DNA from: an uncultured Bacteroidota bacterium
GTDB taxonomy: Bacteria > Bacteroidota > Bacteroidia > Flavobacteriales > Flavobacteriaceae
Reading direction: 5' to 3'
DNA: 64,000 nt
Assembly: GCA_902598305.1 (NCBI GenBank)
Contig: CACKBL010000008.1
Location: 1 to 64,000 of the forward strand
Every line of letters starts with the position of its first letter. Within the stretch, counting starts at the first letter, position 1. Of this stretch, positions 1-9,330 are shown in pieces. The translations under genes were made by a program, and so were the position numbers. The notes under the pieces were generated by a model. The model did not search any database. It saw only the letters and a program-made list of their open reading frames with translations, and was not told the origin of the DNA.

Positions 1-225
1 GTTGGTGAAGTTGCAAGGGTAATAGTAAGAGAATATGGTGAGCAAAGCAAAAGAAAAGAAGATAAAAATCTTGATTTGTCAGAAGAATTATCTGATGTGC
101 TGTTTGTTGTTTTTTGCATTGCTAACCAAACAAACATAGATTTGCAATCTGAATTTGAAAGAAAATTAATTAAAAAGTCAATCAGAGACTTATCAAGACA
201 CAAAGAAAACAAAAAATTATTTTAA
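1..225 (+). CDS. MazG-like nucleotide pyrophosphohydrolase, C-terminal part
   Basis: The gene enters from outside the window and ends with TAA at 223-225, so only the last 74 residues are visible. They include an early GEVAR segment and the acidic SEELSDVLF motif that resembles the EExxD metal-binding motif of the MazG/all-alpha NTP pyrophosphohydrolases, followed by a basic tail. Such enzymes hydrolyse nucleoside triphosphates to monophosphates and pyrophosphate in the cytoplasm. The stop lies only 5 nt before aroA, so the two are probably cotranscribed. The start and most of the catalytic helix bundle cannot be seen; the family call rests on one motif and the helical character of the fragment. 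Confidence 0.65.
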   Translation, partial: VGEVARVIVREYGEQSKRKEDKNLDLSEELSDVLFVVFCIANQTNIDLQSEFERKLIKKSIRDLSRHKENKKLF

Positions 226-230
226 AATGT

Positions 231-1454
231 ATGATTTCAGTTTTACATCCTAGTAGAGTTATAAAAGTAGGTTTATCACTAACTGGTTCTAAAAGTATAA
301 CTAATAGGTTACTTATTCTAAGGAACATTTACCCATCATTAACAATTAAAAATAAGTCAAAGTCGGAAGACTCTGTTGTGTTGGAAAATGCATTAAAATC
401 CTCATCGAATGTAAAAGATATTAATCATGCAGGAACCGCAATGCGTTTTCTTACTGCTTTTTACTCAATACTAGAAGACAAAGAAATTATTATAAAGGGC
501 TCAAAAAGAATGCACGAGAGGCCAATTTATCCCTTAATTGATTGTTTGAAATTAATTGGTGCGGATATTAGTTACCTTGAGAAAGATGGATTCCCTCCAA
601 TTAAAATTAAAGGAAAAAAATTAAACTTTAAAAAGGTAGAAATTTCTTCAAATATAAGCAGTCAATTTATTTCAGCTATTTTGCTGGTTGCACCAAAATT
701 AGTTGGTGGTTTGGTAATAGAATTAAAAGGTAAATTGATTTCTAAGCCCTATGTAAAAATGACGTTATCTCTTCTAAATAATTTAGGAATAAAAACGAGC
801 TTCGAAGGGAAATTAATTAAAGTAGCGAACTTAGAAAAAATTCAAGAAAAGTGTATTAATGTTGAATCAGATTGGAGTTCTGCTTCTTACTGGTATAGTA
901 TAGTAGCATTTTCTAAAAGAGCAGAGGTAAGGCTTAACAACTTTTATAAAAAAAGTATTCAAGGAGATTCAGTTTTGGTCAAATATTACAAAGAGCTAGG
1001 AGTTGACACAAAATTTGTTGAAAATAAAATAATCCTCACTAAAATTAAAGATTTTACCCCCCCCAAAAACTTAACTTTAAATTTGGTTGATAGTCCTGAT
1101 TTAGCTCAAACCATTGCGGTAACTTGCTTTGGACTTAAGATTCATTGTTTTTTAGACGGACTACAAACTTTAAATATTAAAGAAACGAAAAGATTAAATG
1201 CATTGAAAAATGAGTTGACAAAGCTAGGAGCAAACGTACAGGTTACTGAAAGTAGCCTGAAGATTTTTGAAGCCCAAAAATTAAAAAAAAATACAATAAT
1301 TAATACTTACCATGATCACAGAATGGCAATGTCTTTTGCACCTCTGTCTCTTAAAATTCCAATTTCAATTGAAAATCCAAATGTTGTAGTTAAGTCTTAT
1401 CCAGGTTTTTGGGACGATTTGAAAAAAGCTGGATTTATAATTAAGCCAATTTAA
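231..1454 (+). CDS. aroA: 3-phosphoshikimate 1-carboxyvinyltransferase (EPSP synthase)
   Basis: Sixth step of the shikimate pathway: transfers the enolpyruvyl group of phosphoenolpyruvate to shikimate-3-phosphate, in the cytoplasm. The 407-residue protein shows the substrate-binding LTGSKSITNR motif at residues 17-26, a GTAMRFLTA motif near 67, the HERPI motif near 95 and the C-terminal HDHRMAMSF motif followed by KSYPGFWDDL, as expected for this two-domain inside-out alpha/beta barrel. Length is slightly below the usual 420-430. The ATG at 231 was chosen because it starts just before the first strand; the ATG at 227 is out of frame. An 8-base C run at 1057-1064 encodes Pro-Pro in the second half. 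No promoter of its own is evident after the MazG-like gene. Confidence 0.93.
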   Translation: MISVLHPSRVIKVGLSLTGSKSITNRLLILRNIYPSLTIKNKSKSEDSVVLENALKSSSNVKDINHAGTAMRFLTAFYSILEDKEIIIKGSKRMHERPIYPLIDCLKLIGADISYLEKDGFPPIKIKGKKLNFKKVEISSNISSQFISAILLVAPKLVGGLVIELKGKLISKPYVKMTLSLLNNLGIKTSFEGKLIKVANLEKIQEKCINVESDWSSASYWYSIVAFSKRAEVRLNNFYKKSIQGDSVLVKYYKELGVDTKFVENKIILTKIKDFTPPKNLTLNLVDSPDLAQTIAVTCFGLKIHCFLDGLQTLNIKETKRLNALKNELTKLGANVQVTESSLKIFEAQKLKKNTIINTYHDHRMAMSFAPLSLKIPISIENPNVVVKSYPGFWDDLKKAGFIIKPI

Positions 1455-1471
1455 AAATATAATTAAATTAC

Positions 1472-1504
1472 CTTGACAAGCTGATGTTTCAGAATGTATA
1501 TTTG
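1472..1504 (+). promoter_or_regulatory. Bacteroidetes-type promoter for queA
   Basis: TTG at 1473-1475 is separated by 21 nt from TATATTTG at 1497-1504, matching the Bacteroidetes primary sigma pattern TTTG-N19-21-TAnnTTTG. The start site would fall near 1509-1511, leaving an A-rich leader of about 12 nt before the queA ATG, without a Shine-Dalgarno sequence. Confidence 0.6.
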
Positions 1505-1521
1505 CGAAAAAAACAGATTAA

Positions 1522-2571
1522 ATGAAATTATCAGATTTTAATTACGAATTACCTAAAAATTTACTTGCTGAATTTCCATCTGAAAACAGAGATGAATCAA
1601 GATTAATGGTTATAAATCGGAAAGACGGTACAATAAAGCATCATCAGTTTAAAGATTTAATTAACTTTTTCGAAGAAGAAGATGTATTAATTATAAACAA
1701 CACAAAGGTCTTTCCTGCTAGATTGTACGGAAATAAAGAAAAAACTGGAGCGAGAATCGAGGTTTTTTTGTTAAGGGAACTAAATAAAGAACAAAGGCTA
1801 TGGGATGTTTTGGTGGACCCAGCCCGAAAAATAAGAATTGGTAACAAGCTTTACTTCGGAGATGATGATAGTCTTGTTGCAGAAGTTATAGATAACACTA
1901 CTTCAAGAGGAAGGACCCTACGGTTCCTTTTTGATGGCACTTACGAACAATTTAGAACTAAACTTACTGGATTGGGGGAGACTCCTTTACCTAAATATAT
2001 CAAAAGGGAGCCTATTCCAGAAGATAAAGAAAGATACCAAACAATTTACGCAAAAAATGAGGGCGCTGTAGCAGCTCCTACCGCCGGTCTTCACTTTTCC
2101 AAACATTTGCTAAAAAAAATGGAAATTAAAGGTGTAAACATCGCTGAAATAACTCTTCATGTAGGCTTGGGAACTTTTAACCCAGTTGAAGTTGAAGATT
2201 TATCTAAACACAAAATGGACTCAGAGGAGTTGATAATTAGTCACGAAGCAACAGACATTGTTAATGAATCAATTCGAAAAAAGAAAAGGATATGTGCTGT
2301 TGGAACTACTGTTATGAGGGGATTGGAAAGCTCAGTTTCTTCAATGAATACTTTAAATACTTATAATGGTTGGACTCATAAATTTATTTTTCCTCCACAT
2401 GACTTTGCAATTGCAAATTCAATGGTAACAAATTTCCACACTCCAAAATCAACACTATTAATGATGGTTTCAGCTTTTGCGGGAAATGAACTGACGAAAG
2501 AAGCATATAACGAGGCTATTAAGAAAAAATATAAATTTTATTCATACGGAGATGCAATGTTAATTCTCTAG
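1522..2571 (+). CDS. queA: S-adenosylmethionine:tRNA ribosyltransferase-isomerase
   Basis: Transfers and isomerises the ribosyl moiety of S-adenosylmethionine to 7-aminomethyl-7-deazaguanine in tRNA, giving epoxyqueuosine at the wobble position. The 349-residue protein is full length and carries the family hallmarks [15 protein letters not shown] at 55-69, [12 protein letters not shown] at 181-192 and [10 protein letters not shown] at 213-222. The ATG start agrees with the usual MKLSDF N-terminus. It begins its own transcription unit behind a good promoter and is followed after 4 nt by rlmN, another tRNA/rRNA modification gene. Confidence 0.96.
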   Translation: MKLSDFNYELPKNLLAEFPSENRDESRLMVINRKDGTIKHHQFKDLINFFEEEDVLIINNTKVFPARLYGNKEKTGARIEVFLLRELNKEQRLWDVLVDPARKIRIGNKLYFGDDDSLVAEVIDNTTSRGRTLRFLFDGTYEQFRTKLTGLGETPLPKYIKREPIPEDKERYQTIYAKNEGAVAAPTAGLHFSKHLLKKMEIKGVNIAEITLHVGLGTFNPVEVEDLSKHKMDSEELIISHEATDIVNESIRKKKRICAVGTTVMRGLESSVSSMNTLNTYNGWTHKFIFPPHDFAIANSMVTNFHTPKSTLLMMVSAFAGNELTKEAYNEAIKKKYKFYSYGDAMLIL

Positions 2572-2575
2572 CTGG

Positions 2576-3625
2576 ATGGAAAATAAAGATGATATAAGGC
2601 TATTAAATTCTGAAAAACTTGAAGAATTTTTCATTAATAAAAATCAAAAAAAGTATAGAGTTAATCAAGTTTTAGACTGGGTTTGGAACAAAAGTATCAG
2701 TAGTTTCTCACAAATGTCAAATATATCAGACGATTTAAAAAATATTCTTGACAAAGAATTCGTTCTCAATAAACCAATTGAAATAAAATCTTATAAAAGT
2801 AGTGATGGAACAATCAAATATTCAATCCAACTCTACGATAAGAATTTGATTGAAGCTGTATTAATACCATCGAAAAAAAGAATAACAGCATGTATTTCAT
2901 CTCAAGTTGGTTGCAGCTTGGATTGCAAGTTCTGCGCAACCTCAAGATTATATAGAAAAAGAAATTTGTTTTGTTACGAAATTTTTGATCAATTATTCTT
3001 TTTAAATGAACAGAGTAAATTTTATTTTAAAAGAAAAATATCAAATTTAGTTTTTATGGGTATGGGAGAACCTCTTTTGAATTACAAAAATGTGGTTAAA
3101 GCTATAAATAAAATAAAGTCGAAAAGTGGACTAAATTTTTCAGCAAAAAAAATTACAATTTCAACTTCTGGAATACCTAAAATAATCAAACATATTGCTC
3201 ACGAGGATTTAAAATGTAATCTGGCAGTTTCTCTTCATTCAGCGATTCAAAAAACAAGAGAAATAATTATGCCTTTTTCAAGAAAATTTCCCATAGAAGA
3301 TTTAATAGATTCATTAAAATATTGGAATAGAGTTACCAAAAAAAAGATACTTTATGAATACATTATTTTTGACGGAATTAATGATAATGTTGAGCATATA
3401 AAAGCACTTGTCAAAATTTGCAAAACCATACCTTGCAAAGTAAACTTTATAGAATATAATCCAACAGGTGATTTAAGGTTTAGACGATGTAAAGTTGAAA
3501 AACTCGAATTATATCAAAAATATTTGACAAATGAAGGGATTGTGAACACTTATAGAGTCTCAAGAGGTAGAGATATAAATGCTGCTTGTGGACAATTGAT
3601 TAATTTAAACAAAGTTGGTTATTGA
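2576..3625 (+). CDS. rlmN: Dual-specificity RNA methyltransferase RlmN
   Basis: Radical SAM enzyme that methylates C2 of A2503 in 23S rRNA and A37 of several tRNAs. The CxxxCxxC cluster motif is present as Cys113, Cys117 and Cys120, followed by the GMGEPLLNY motif near 162-170. The second catalytic cysteine near the C-terminus is seen as Cys338 in the AACGQL motif. Length 349 is typical. The stop codon overlaps the TTG start of the next gene (TTGA), which implies translational coupling with the polyprenyl synthase. Confidence 0.95.
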   Translation: MENKDDIRLLNSEKLEEFFINKNQKKYRVNQVLDWVWNKSISSFSQMSNISDDLKNILDKEFVLNKPIEIKSYKSSDGTIKYSIQLYDKNLIEAVLIPSKKRITACISSQVGCSLDCKFCATSRLYRKRNLFCYEIFDQLFFLNEQSKFYFKRKISNLVFMGMGEPLLNYKNVVKAINKIKSKSGLNFSAKKITISTSGIPKIIKHIAHEDLKCNLAVSLHSAIQKTREIIMPFSRKFPIEDLIDSLKYWNRVTKKKILYEYIIFDGINDNVEHIKALVKICKTIPCKVNFIEYNPTGDLRFRRCKVEKLELYQKYLTNEGIVNTYRVSRGRDINAACGQLINLNKVGY

Positions 3626-4599
3626 AAGCTGTTGAGAAAATAAAAAAACCGATTTATCGTGAAATGGAAATTTTTGAAGAAAAGTTTGCCTTGTCTATGT
3701 TCTCGAAGGTTCCCTTAATTAATCGAATTATGCATTTTATAGTCAAAAGAAAGGGAAAACAAATGAGGCCTATGTTGATTTTTTTAACAGCAAAATTAGT
3801 TAATAATGGAGAGATTAATAATCGTACGTACCGAGGTGCCTCAGTAATTGAATTAATACATACAGCGACCTTAGTGCACGATGATATTGTTGACGATTCT
3901 AATTTTAGAAGGGGTTTTTTTTCGGTAAATGCCTTATGGAAAAATAAAATAGCTGTTTTAGTAGGAGACTTTCTTTTATCAAAAGGAATGTTACTGTGTA
4001 TAGAAAACAAAGACTTTGACTTGTTGGAATATATATCTATTGCAGTCAGAGAAATGAGTGAAGGCGAGTTGTTACAAGCCGAAAAAGCTAGAGATTTTGA
4101 TATAAATGAAGATTTGTATTTGAAAATAATAAGAAAAAAAACTGCAACTCTAATGGCAACCTGTTGTGCAATTGGTGCTAAGTCAGTAAATGCGGATAAA
4201 AAATTAGTTGATAAGCTTTTTTTATTTGGTGAACTAATTGGTACAACCTTCCAAATCCGAGATGATTTATTTGATTACAGTGAAAATAAAATTGGAAAAC
4301 CTATAGGAATTGATATTAAAGAAAAAAAAATGACACTACCTCTAATTCATGTAATCAATAAGGTCAGCTTAAGTGATAGAAAATGGATTTTGAACACTAT
4401 AAAAAAACACAACAAAGATAAAGATAGGGTAAAAAAATTAATAAGTTTTGTTAAGAAAAAAGGAGGAGTAGAATATGCAGAAAAAATTATGTTAAGCTAT
4501 AAATCCAAAGCATTGAAAGTGATTCTGGAATTTCCAAAAAATGATTTTCGTAAATCACTTGAATTTATGCTAGATTATGTGATTGAACGAAAGTACTAA
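3622..4599 (+). CDS. Polyprenyl diphosphate synthase (class 1 trans-isoprenyl synthase)
   Basis: Head-to-tail condensation of isopentenyl diphosphate onto allylic diphosphates, most likely making the side-chain precursor of menaquinone. The first aspartate-rich motif reads DDIVDD (87-92) after HTATLVH, and the second one is the RDDLFDY segment in the middle of the protein, followed by GKPIGIDIKEKKMTLP; both Mg-binding sites are therefore intact. The length of 325 is typical of the octaprenyl/solanesyl group; the chain length made cannot be read safely. The start is TTG at 3622, overlapping the rlmN stop by 4 nt, and no ATG lies close by in frame before the conserved N-terminal helix. Confidence 0.88.
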   Translation: MKAVEKIKKPIYREMEIFEEKFALSMFSKVPLINRIMHFIVKRKGKQMRPMLIFLTAKLVNNGEINNRTYRGASVIELIHTATLVHDDIVDDSNFRRGFFSVNALWKNKIAVLVGDFLLSKGMLLCIENKDFDLLEYISIAVREMSEGELLQAEKARDFDINEDLYLKIIRKKTATLMATCCAIGAKSVNADKKLVDKLFLFGELIGTTFQIRDDLFDYSENKIGKPIGIDIKEKKMTLPLIHVINKVSLSDRKWILNTIKKHNKDKDRVKKLISFVKKKGGVEYAEKIMLSYKSKALKVILEFPKNDFRKSLEFMLDYVIERKY

Positions 4600-4635
4600 A
4601 TACTTTTTTCACTAAGTTTGATAAAATAAAATAAT

Positions 4636-6582
4636 TTGATTTCTAAGACTACCATCAATAATATTTACGAAGCAGCTAGAGTAGAGGAAGTAATTAGCGA
4701 CTTTATAAGTTTGAAAAAAGCGGGAAGTAATTTTAAAGGTTTAAGTCCTTTTTCTCAAGAAAAAACTCCGAGTTTTATGGTATCTCCAGCCAAACAAATA
4801 TGGAAAGATTTCAGTAGTGGAAAAGGCGGAAATGTTGTAGCATTTCTTATGGAACATGAAGGATTTTCTTATCCAGAAGCATTAAAATATTTGGCAAAAA
4901 AATACAATATTGAAATAGAAGAATTCATTAAGACACCGGAGGAGCAAATAAAATATGATATAAGAGAAAGTATATATATAGCTTTAAGTTTTTCTTGTGA
5001 ATATTACATTAAAAACTTAAATAATACCGATATGGGAAAATCAATAGGAATTTCTTATTTAAATACCAGAGGTTTTTCAGTGGAATCAATAAAAAAATTT
5101 GGTCTTGGAATTGCATTTAACGAAAAAAAGAGTTTTACTGAACAAGCACTAAAAAAAGGATATGATATATCCATTCTTGAGAAGAGTGGATTAACAATAA
5201 AAGATGGTAAAGGAGGTTTTGATAGATTTAAAAACCGAATAATGTTCCCAATTAAAAGTATTTCGGGTAGAGTTCTTGGGTATGGAGCCAGGATAATGTC
5301 AAATTCAAAAAAAATAGCTAAATATATAAATTCCCCCGAAAGCGAGGTTTATCAAAAAAGTAAAGTTTTATATGGTTTGTTTGAATCAAAATCTTTTATA
5401 ATAAAAGAAGATAATTGTTATTTAGTTGAAGGTTACACGGATGTAATACAGTTCCATCAAAAGGGTATAAATAATGTGGTTTCTTCGTCAGGAACAGCAC
5501 TTAGTTCTAATCAAATTATGCTTGTAAAAAGATTAACAGAAAATATTACCATAATTTTTGATAGAGATCAAGCAGGGATTAGTGCCGCCCTCAGAGGAAT
5601 AGATTTGATATTGGAACATGGAATGAACGTAAGAATTTGCAAGCTAGATGAGGGGGAAGATCCAGATTCATTAGCAAGAAAACATTCTCTGGATTATATT
5701 AATGATTATATAAGCAGCAACAGCTTAGACTTTATTAATTTCAAAGCATCTTTATTAGCTAAACAATATGAAAACGAACCCACAAAAAAGGCTGAGATAG
5801 TAAATAATATTGTTAAAAGCATTAGTCTTGTACAGGATGTAATAAAAAGGGAATTGTATGTTCAGACCTGTTCCAAAATTATGAAAATATCCGAAGATTC
5901 AATTTTTGAAACTTTATCTCGAATTAAAAAAAATAAGGAGAATCGATTTAGAAATCAGCACTCTAAATCTATTAGCATTGTTAAAAATAGTGGCTCGAAA
6001 GATGACCCAATAGATGAATTATACGAGTTAGAAAAAAAAATAATAACAATTTTAATTTTGTATGGTCAAAAGACCGAGACTTTCAACGAATCAATTCTTA
6101 TTTTTTCAGAGGTAGACGACGAAATAATAGAAAAAAACAAATATGTCAAATCCAAGGTGTATGAGAAAATATTTTTAGATCTACAACAAGATGAAATTGA
6201 ATTTGCAAATAAAGAATTCAGAGACTTGTTTGATATACTAATGACGGAGTATCAAATAAAAGGTTTTGTTTCAATTGAAAAAATTGTACCTAATTTATCG
6301 AGCAAACTCAGTGGAATAGTGAGTTCTATAATATTGCAGGAAGAAAAACATTTTTTACATAAATGGGATAAAAAAAGTATTCATGTAAGGTTGCCATCAG
6401 AAAATGTGAGTGTTATGGTTACAGAAACTATTTTAAGTTTGCGAAAATTATTAGTTAGTAAAAAGATAGAATCTCTTCAAGAAAATATTAAATTAAAGAA
6501 CAATAAAAGTATCCTTGAAGATGTAATGGGTTATTACCAGCTAAGGCGAATCGTTTCATCAAAGCTAAATAGAGTTCTTTAA
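4636..6582 (+). CDS. dnaG: DNA primase lacking the canonical zinc ligands
   Basis: Makes RNA primers for replication with the DnaB helicase. The N-terminal domain keeps the conserved EKTPSFMVSP core (42-51), but the CHC2 zinc ligands are replaced: Ser37 and Ser40 in SPFS instead of CPFH, and Asp58 and Ser61 in DFSSGKGG instead of CFGCG. The TOPRIM domain is complete (VEGYTDVIQFH, IFDRDQAG and EGEDPDSLA), and a helicase-interacting C-terminal region follows, for 648 residues in all. The start is TTG at 4636. From memory other flavobacterial primases show the same loss, so this is probably lineage-wide rather than a defect. The 3' end overlaps the convergent nadE by 18 nt. Confidence 0.94.
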   Translation: MISKTTINNIYEAARVEEVISDFISLKKAGSNFKGLSPFSQEKTPSFMVSPAKQIWKDFSSGKGGNVVAFLMEHEGFSYPEALKYLAKKYNIEIEEFIKTPEEQIKYDIRESIYIALSFSCEYYIKNLNNTDMGKSIGISYLNTRGFSVESIKKFGLGIAFNEKKSFTEQALKKGYDISILEKSGLTIKDGKGGFDRFKNRIMFPIKSISGRVLGYGARIMSNSKKIAKYINSPESEVYQKSKVLYGLFESKSFIIKEDNCYLVEGYTDVIQFHQKGINNVVSSSGTALSSNQIMLVKRLTENITIIFDRDQAGISAALRGIDLILEHGMNVRICKLDEGEDPDSLARKHSLDYINDYISSNSLDFINFKASLLAKQYENEPTKKAEIVNNIVKSISLVQDVIKRELYVQTCSKIMKISEDSIFETLSRIKKNKENRFRNQHSKSISIVKNSGSKDDPIDELYELEKKIITILILYGQKTETFNESILIFSEVDDEIIEKNKYVKSKVYEKIFLDLQQDEIEFANKEFRDLFDILMTEYQIKGFVSIEKIVPNLSSKLSGIVSSIILQEEKHFLHKWDKKSIHVRLPSENVSVMVTETILSLRKLLVSKKIESLQENIKLKNNKSILEDVMGYYQLRRIVSSKLNRVL

Positions 6583-7362
6583 ACTTGGTGGTACTTTACA
6601 AACAGGAATAGGATTCATTTTGTGTTTATTTTTACTGTTTAAATTTTTATAAATTTCGTAAACTTTTTCCTGTCTAGTAGTTAAAACTTTCTTGGACTTC
6701 TTATCAATGTTTTTCATTATAAATTCAATTTCGTCGTAAGTTGCACCTATTTGGTCTTCATCAGTTCTATCGTCATCCCAAAGCCCATCGGTAGGATCAG
6801 ACTTTTGAATGTCTTCTATAACATTAAAATATTTTGCCAAAACAAATACTTCTGATTTCATTAAATCTGCAATCGGGCTTATATCCACGCCACCATCTCC
6901 GTATTTTGTATAAAATCCTATTCCAAAATCTTCAACTTTATTCCCCGTTCCTGCAACTAGATAATTATTTATAGATGAAAAATAATATAAAGTTGTCATT
7001 CTTAATCTGGCTCTAGAATTTGCAAGAGCAAGGTTTTTCTTATTGCCATCAATTCCCTTGGGTAGAGTATAACAAAATTCATCAAATAATTTAGTTAGAG
7101 ATAAATATTGATGAGAAACATTCTTAAAATTTTCCTCTAACCACTGGATATGTTTTCTTGCTTTGGAAATTTGAGATACATTTTGATGAATACCCATTTC
7201 TAAGCACAGAGTTGGATATCCCGTTCTAGCACAAATTGTAGAAGTTACAGCTGAATCTATTCCACCGGAAACACCAACCACAAAGCCCTTCATCTTAGAT
7301 TTTTTAATATATTTAGTTAACCAATCTTCAATGTAATGTGATAATTTTTGAATGCTTTCCAT
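6565..7362 (-). CDS. nadE: NH3-dependent NAD+ synthetase
   Basis: Amidates deamido-NAD+ to NAD+ using ATP. The ATP-pyrophosphatase loop SGGIDS is at residues 32-37, and the FGIGFYTKYGDGGVDISP region and the DPTDGLWDDDRTDE segment match the NadE synthetase domain. At 265 residues it has no glutaminase (nitrilase) domain, so ammonia must come from solution or from another protein. It is divergent from gldB, with 49 nt between the two starts; this gap holds a run of 12 A residues (as read on this strand) directly before the ATG. The 3' end overlaps dnaG by 18 nt. Confidence 0.94.
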   Translation of the reverse strand: MESIQKLSHYIEDWLTKYIKKSKMKGFVVGVSGGIDSAVTSTICARTGYPTLCLEMGIHQNVSQISKARKHIQWLEENFKNVSHQYLSLTKLFDEFCYTLPKGIDGNKKNLALANSRARLRMTTLYYFSSINNYLVAGTGNKVEDFGIGFYTKYGDGGVDISPIADLMKSEVFVLAKYFNVIEDIQKSDPTDGLWDDDRTDEDQIGATYDEIEFIMKNIDKKSKKVLTTRQEKVYEIYKNLNSKNKHKMNPIPVCKVPPSLKNSI

Positions 7363-7411
7363 TAATTTTTTTTTTTTAATTTAACACATCACAAATAAAA
7401 GCACAAAGTAT

Positions 7412-8389
7412 ATGTTAAACCAACACAAGTTATTAATATTTCTTATGTTAAATATATTTTGTCTTATATTCTTTTTTAGGTGTTCAAGTGAAAAAAAAAT
7501 TAACTCAGAAATAGAAAAGATTCCACTTGAAATTAAATTTGATAGATTTGATTTAAAGTTTGCATCGATTAGTAATAAAGCATTTCAAAATTTTAAAAAA
7601 AAATATAAATTTTTATTCCCAAGTCAATTCCATGACAGCATATGGTTGAAAAGAAAAGATGATAGCATTCAAATTATGCTTGAAAATGAGGTAAATAAAG
7701 TTTTCCCTAATATAAATGAGCTTGAAATAGAGTCAGAAAACATTTATAAGCACCTTAAATATAATTTTCCTAAAATAAAAGTCCCTAAATTTTTGACTTT
7801 GATAAACAATGTAGATTATCAAAATAAAATAATTTTTGCAGATACAATTATATTAATTTCATTAGATACATTTCTAGGGTCAACAAATAAAATATACCAT
7901 GGAATTCCAAATTATATCAAGAGCGATATGGACAAATCTAGATTTGGATCTATTTTAGTTGATGAAATTGCCAGTTCAATAATCGAAGCTCCTAAAAGTA
8001 GATTTTTTTTAGACAGGATAATATATAAAGGGAAAATACTTTTGTTAAAAGATTTTATTTTACCACTATCTAGTGATGAAACAAAAATTGGATATACAAA
8101 AGAACAAATAAATTGGGCAACTCAAAATGAAGAATATATTTGGAAATATTTTATAGGTAATGAGTTCCTTTTTAAAACTGATAATGATTTGATAGATAGA
8201 TTTATAATTCCAGCGCCATTCTCAAAATTCTATTTGGAAATCGACAATGAAAGCCCAGGGAAAATTGGTCAATGGATTGGCTGGCAAATTTTAAGGTCAT
8301 TTAGAAAAAAAAATCCATCATTTAAAATTGCAGATATTTTGAATCTATCTTCTGAAGAATTGTTTAAAAAAGCTAATTATAAACCCTAA
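7412..8389 (+). CDS. gldB: Gliding motility lipoprotein GldB
   Basis: GldB is an envelope lipoprotein first found as essential for gliding in Flavobacterium johnsoniae; it is conserved in type IX secretion-competent Bacteroidetes and its biochemical role is unknown. The 325-residue protein starts with a hydrophobic segment ending in a lipobox-like cysteine (Cys24), then the FDRFDLKFA segment and the DEIASSIIEAPKSRFFLDR and GQWIGWQILRSF regions seen in the family. The gene is followed 5 nt later by gldC, the known order. Conservation of gldB does not prove gliding, because many non-gliding flavobacteria keep it. Confidence 0.85.
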   Translation: MLNQHKLLIFLMLNIFCLIFFFRCSSEKKINSEIEKIPLEIKFDRFDLKFASISNKAFQNFKKKYKFLFPSQFHDSIWLKRKDDSIQIMLENEVNKVFPNINELEIESENIYKHLKYNFPKIKVPKFLTLINNVDYQNKIIFADTIILISLDTFLGSTNKIYHGIPNYIKSDMDKSRFGSILVDEIASSIIEAPKSRFFLDRIIYKGKILLLKDFILPLSSDETKIGYTKEQINWATQNEEYIWKYFIGNEFLFKTDNDLIDRFIIPAPFSKFYLEIDNESPGKIGQWIGWQILRSFRKKNPSFKIADILNLSSEELFKKANYKP

Positions 8390-8394
8390 AAAGT

Positions 8395-8748
8395 ATGGTT
8401 AAAAAAAAACAAGCTAATATTAATATTTTGGTTGAACTAGATGAAAACAAAATTCCAGAAAAGTTGATTTGGTCCGCTCCAGATGGGGGAGTCGATAAAA
8501 AAAATTCTAAAGCAATATTTTTGTCCATTTGGGATCACAAAAACAAAGAATCTTTATCAATAGATTTATGGACAAAGGAAATGCCTTTGGAAGAAATGAA
8601 TGAATTTTTCTACCAGTCACTATTAACTATGGGAGAAGCATTTCATAAAGCAACTGGAAACAATAAAATTAAAGGTGCGTTGAAAAAATTTTCTGAATCT
8701 ATTGAAAAAGATTTAAACATAGACAAAAATCATAAAAAACGTTCATAA
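8395..8748 (+). CDS. gldC: Gliding motility protein GldC
   Basis: GldC is a small cytoplasmic protein that assists gliding in Flavobacterium and is always linked to gldB. The 117-residue product has the typical order: an N-terminal beta strand, a WSAPDGG motif, an SLSIDLWTKEMPLEEMNEFFYQ segment and a C-terminal helix rich in lysine. No signal peptide or membrane segment is present. It is cotranscribed with gldB, and its last 6 nt overlap the 3' end of the convergent engB. Confidence 0.9.
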   Translation: MVKKKQANINILVELDENKIPEKLIWSAPDGGVDKKNSKAIFLSIWDHKNKESLSIDLWTKEMPLEEMNEFFYQSLLTMGEAFHKATGNNKIKGALKKFSESIEKDLNIDKNHKKRS

Positions 8749-9330
8749 AATGTTGTGCCCATTTATATATTTTAAAATTTCCTCAATCCCCTCTTTTTTT
8801 TTCGAAGAAGTAATGAAATATTTTGGGTTTTCATTTAGTTTACTTTTAATTTTTAGCATGTAGTCCTTGGCATCAAATTTCTCCTTTCTTATCTTATCCG
8901 ACTTGGAAAAAATTAGCGTAAATCTTTTCCCTTGATTAATTAGCCATGACATAAAATTTAAATCAACATCTTGCGGTTTGTGCCTAATATCTACAATCAA
9001 AAAAATCAATTTGATTTGTTTTCTATGTAAAAAATAGTCTCTAACCAATTTGTCAATATTTTTTTTTACGGTTTTAGACACATTTGCATAGCCATAGCCC
9101 GGCAAGTCTGTAAGATACCAACTATCATTAATCTTAAAATGATTAATGAGTTTAGTTTTGCCAGGTTTTCCGGAAACCTTTGCTATATTTCTTTTTCGGC
9201 AAATTGAATTAATCAAAGAAGATTTTCCTACATTTGAACGCCCTATAAATGCATATTCAGGAATAAATTCATTTGGGCAGTTTTTTATATTTGGACTGCT
9301 GGCTATGAATTCAGATTTAAAAATATCCAT
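8743..9330 (-). CDS. engB: Ribosome biogenesis GTPase EngB/YsxC
   Basis: GTPase required for assembly of the large ribosomal subunit. Of 195 residues, the P-loop GRSNVGKSS is at 30-38, G2 is near GKPGKTK at 54-60, G3 is DLPGYGYA from 75, G4 is the SKSDK motif and G5 a TSSKK motif near the C-terminus. The hydrolase gene ends only one base upstream of its start codon, so the two are probably one transcription unit. The 3' end overlaps gldC by 6 nt. Confidence 0.93.
   Translation of the reverse strand: MDIFKSEFIASSPNIKNCPNEFIPEYAFIGRSNVGKSSLINSICRKRNIAKVSGKPGKTKLINHFKINDSWYLTDLPGYGYANVSKTVKKNIDKLVRDYFLHRKQIKLIFLIVDIRHKPQDVDLNFMSWLINQGKRFTLIFSKSDKIRKEKFDAKDYMLKIKSKLNENPKYFITSSKKKEGIEEILKYINGHNIL

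Noticed and set aside
6565-7362. nadE as truncated glutamine-dependent NAD synthetase
   Set aside because: The 265-residue length is normal for the ammonia-dependent class, and the convergent and divergent neighbours leave no remnant of a nitrilase domain.
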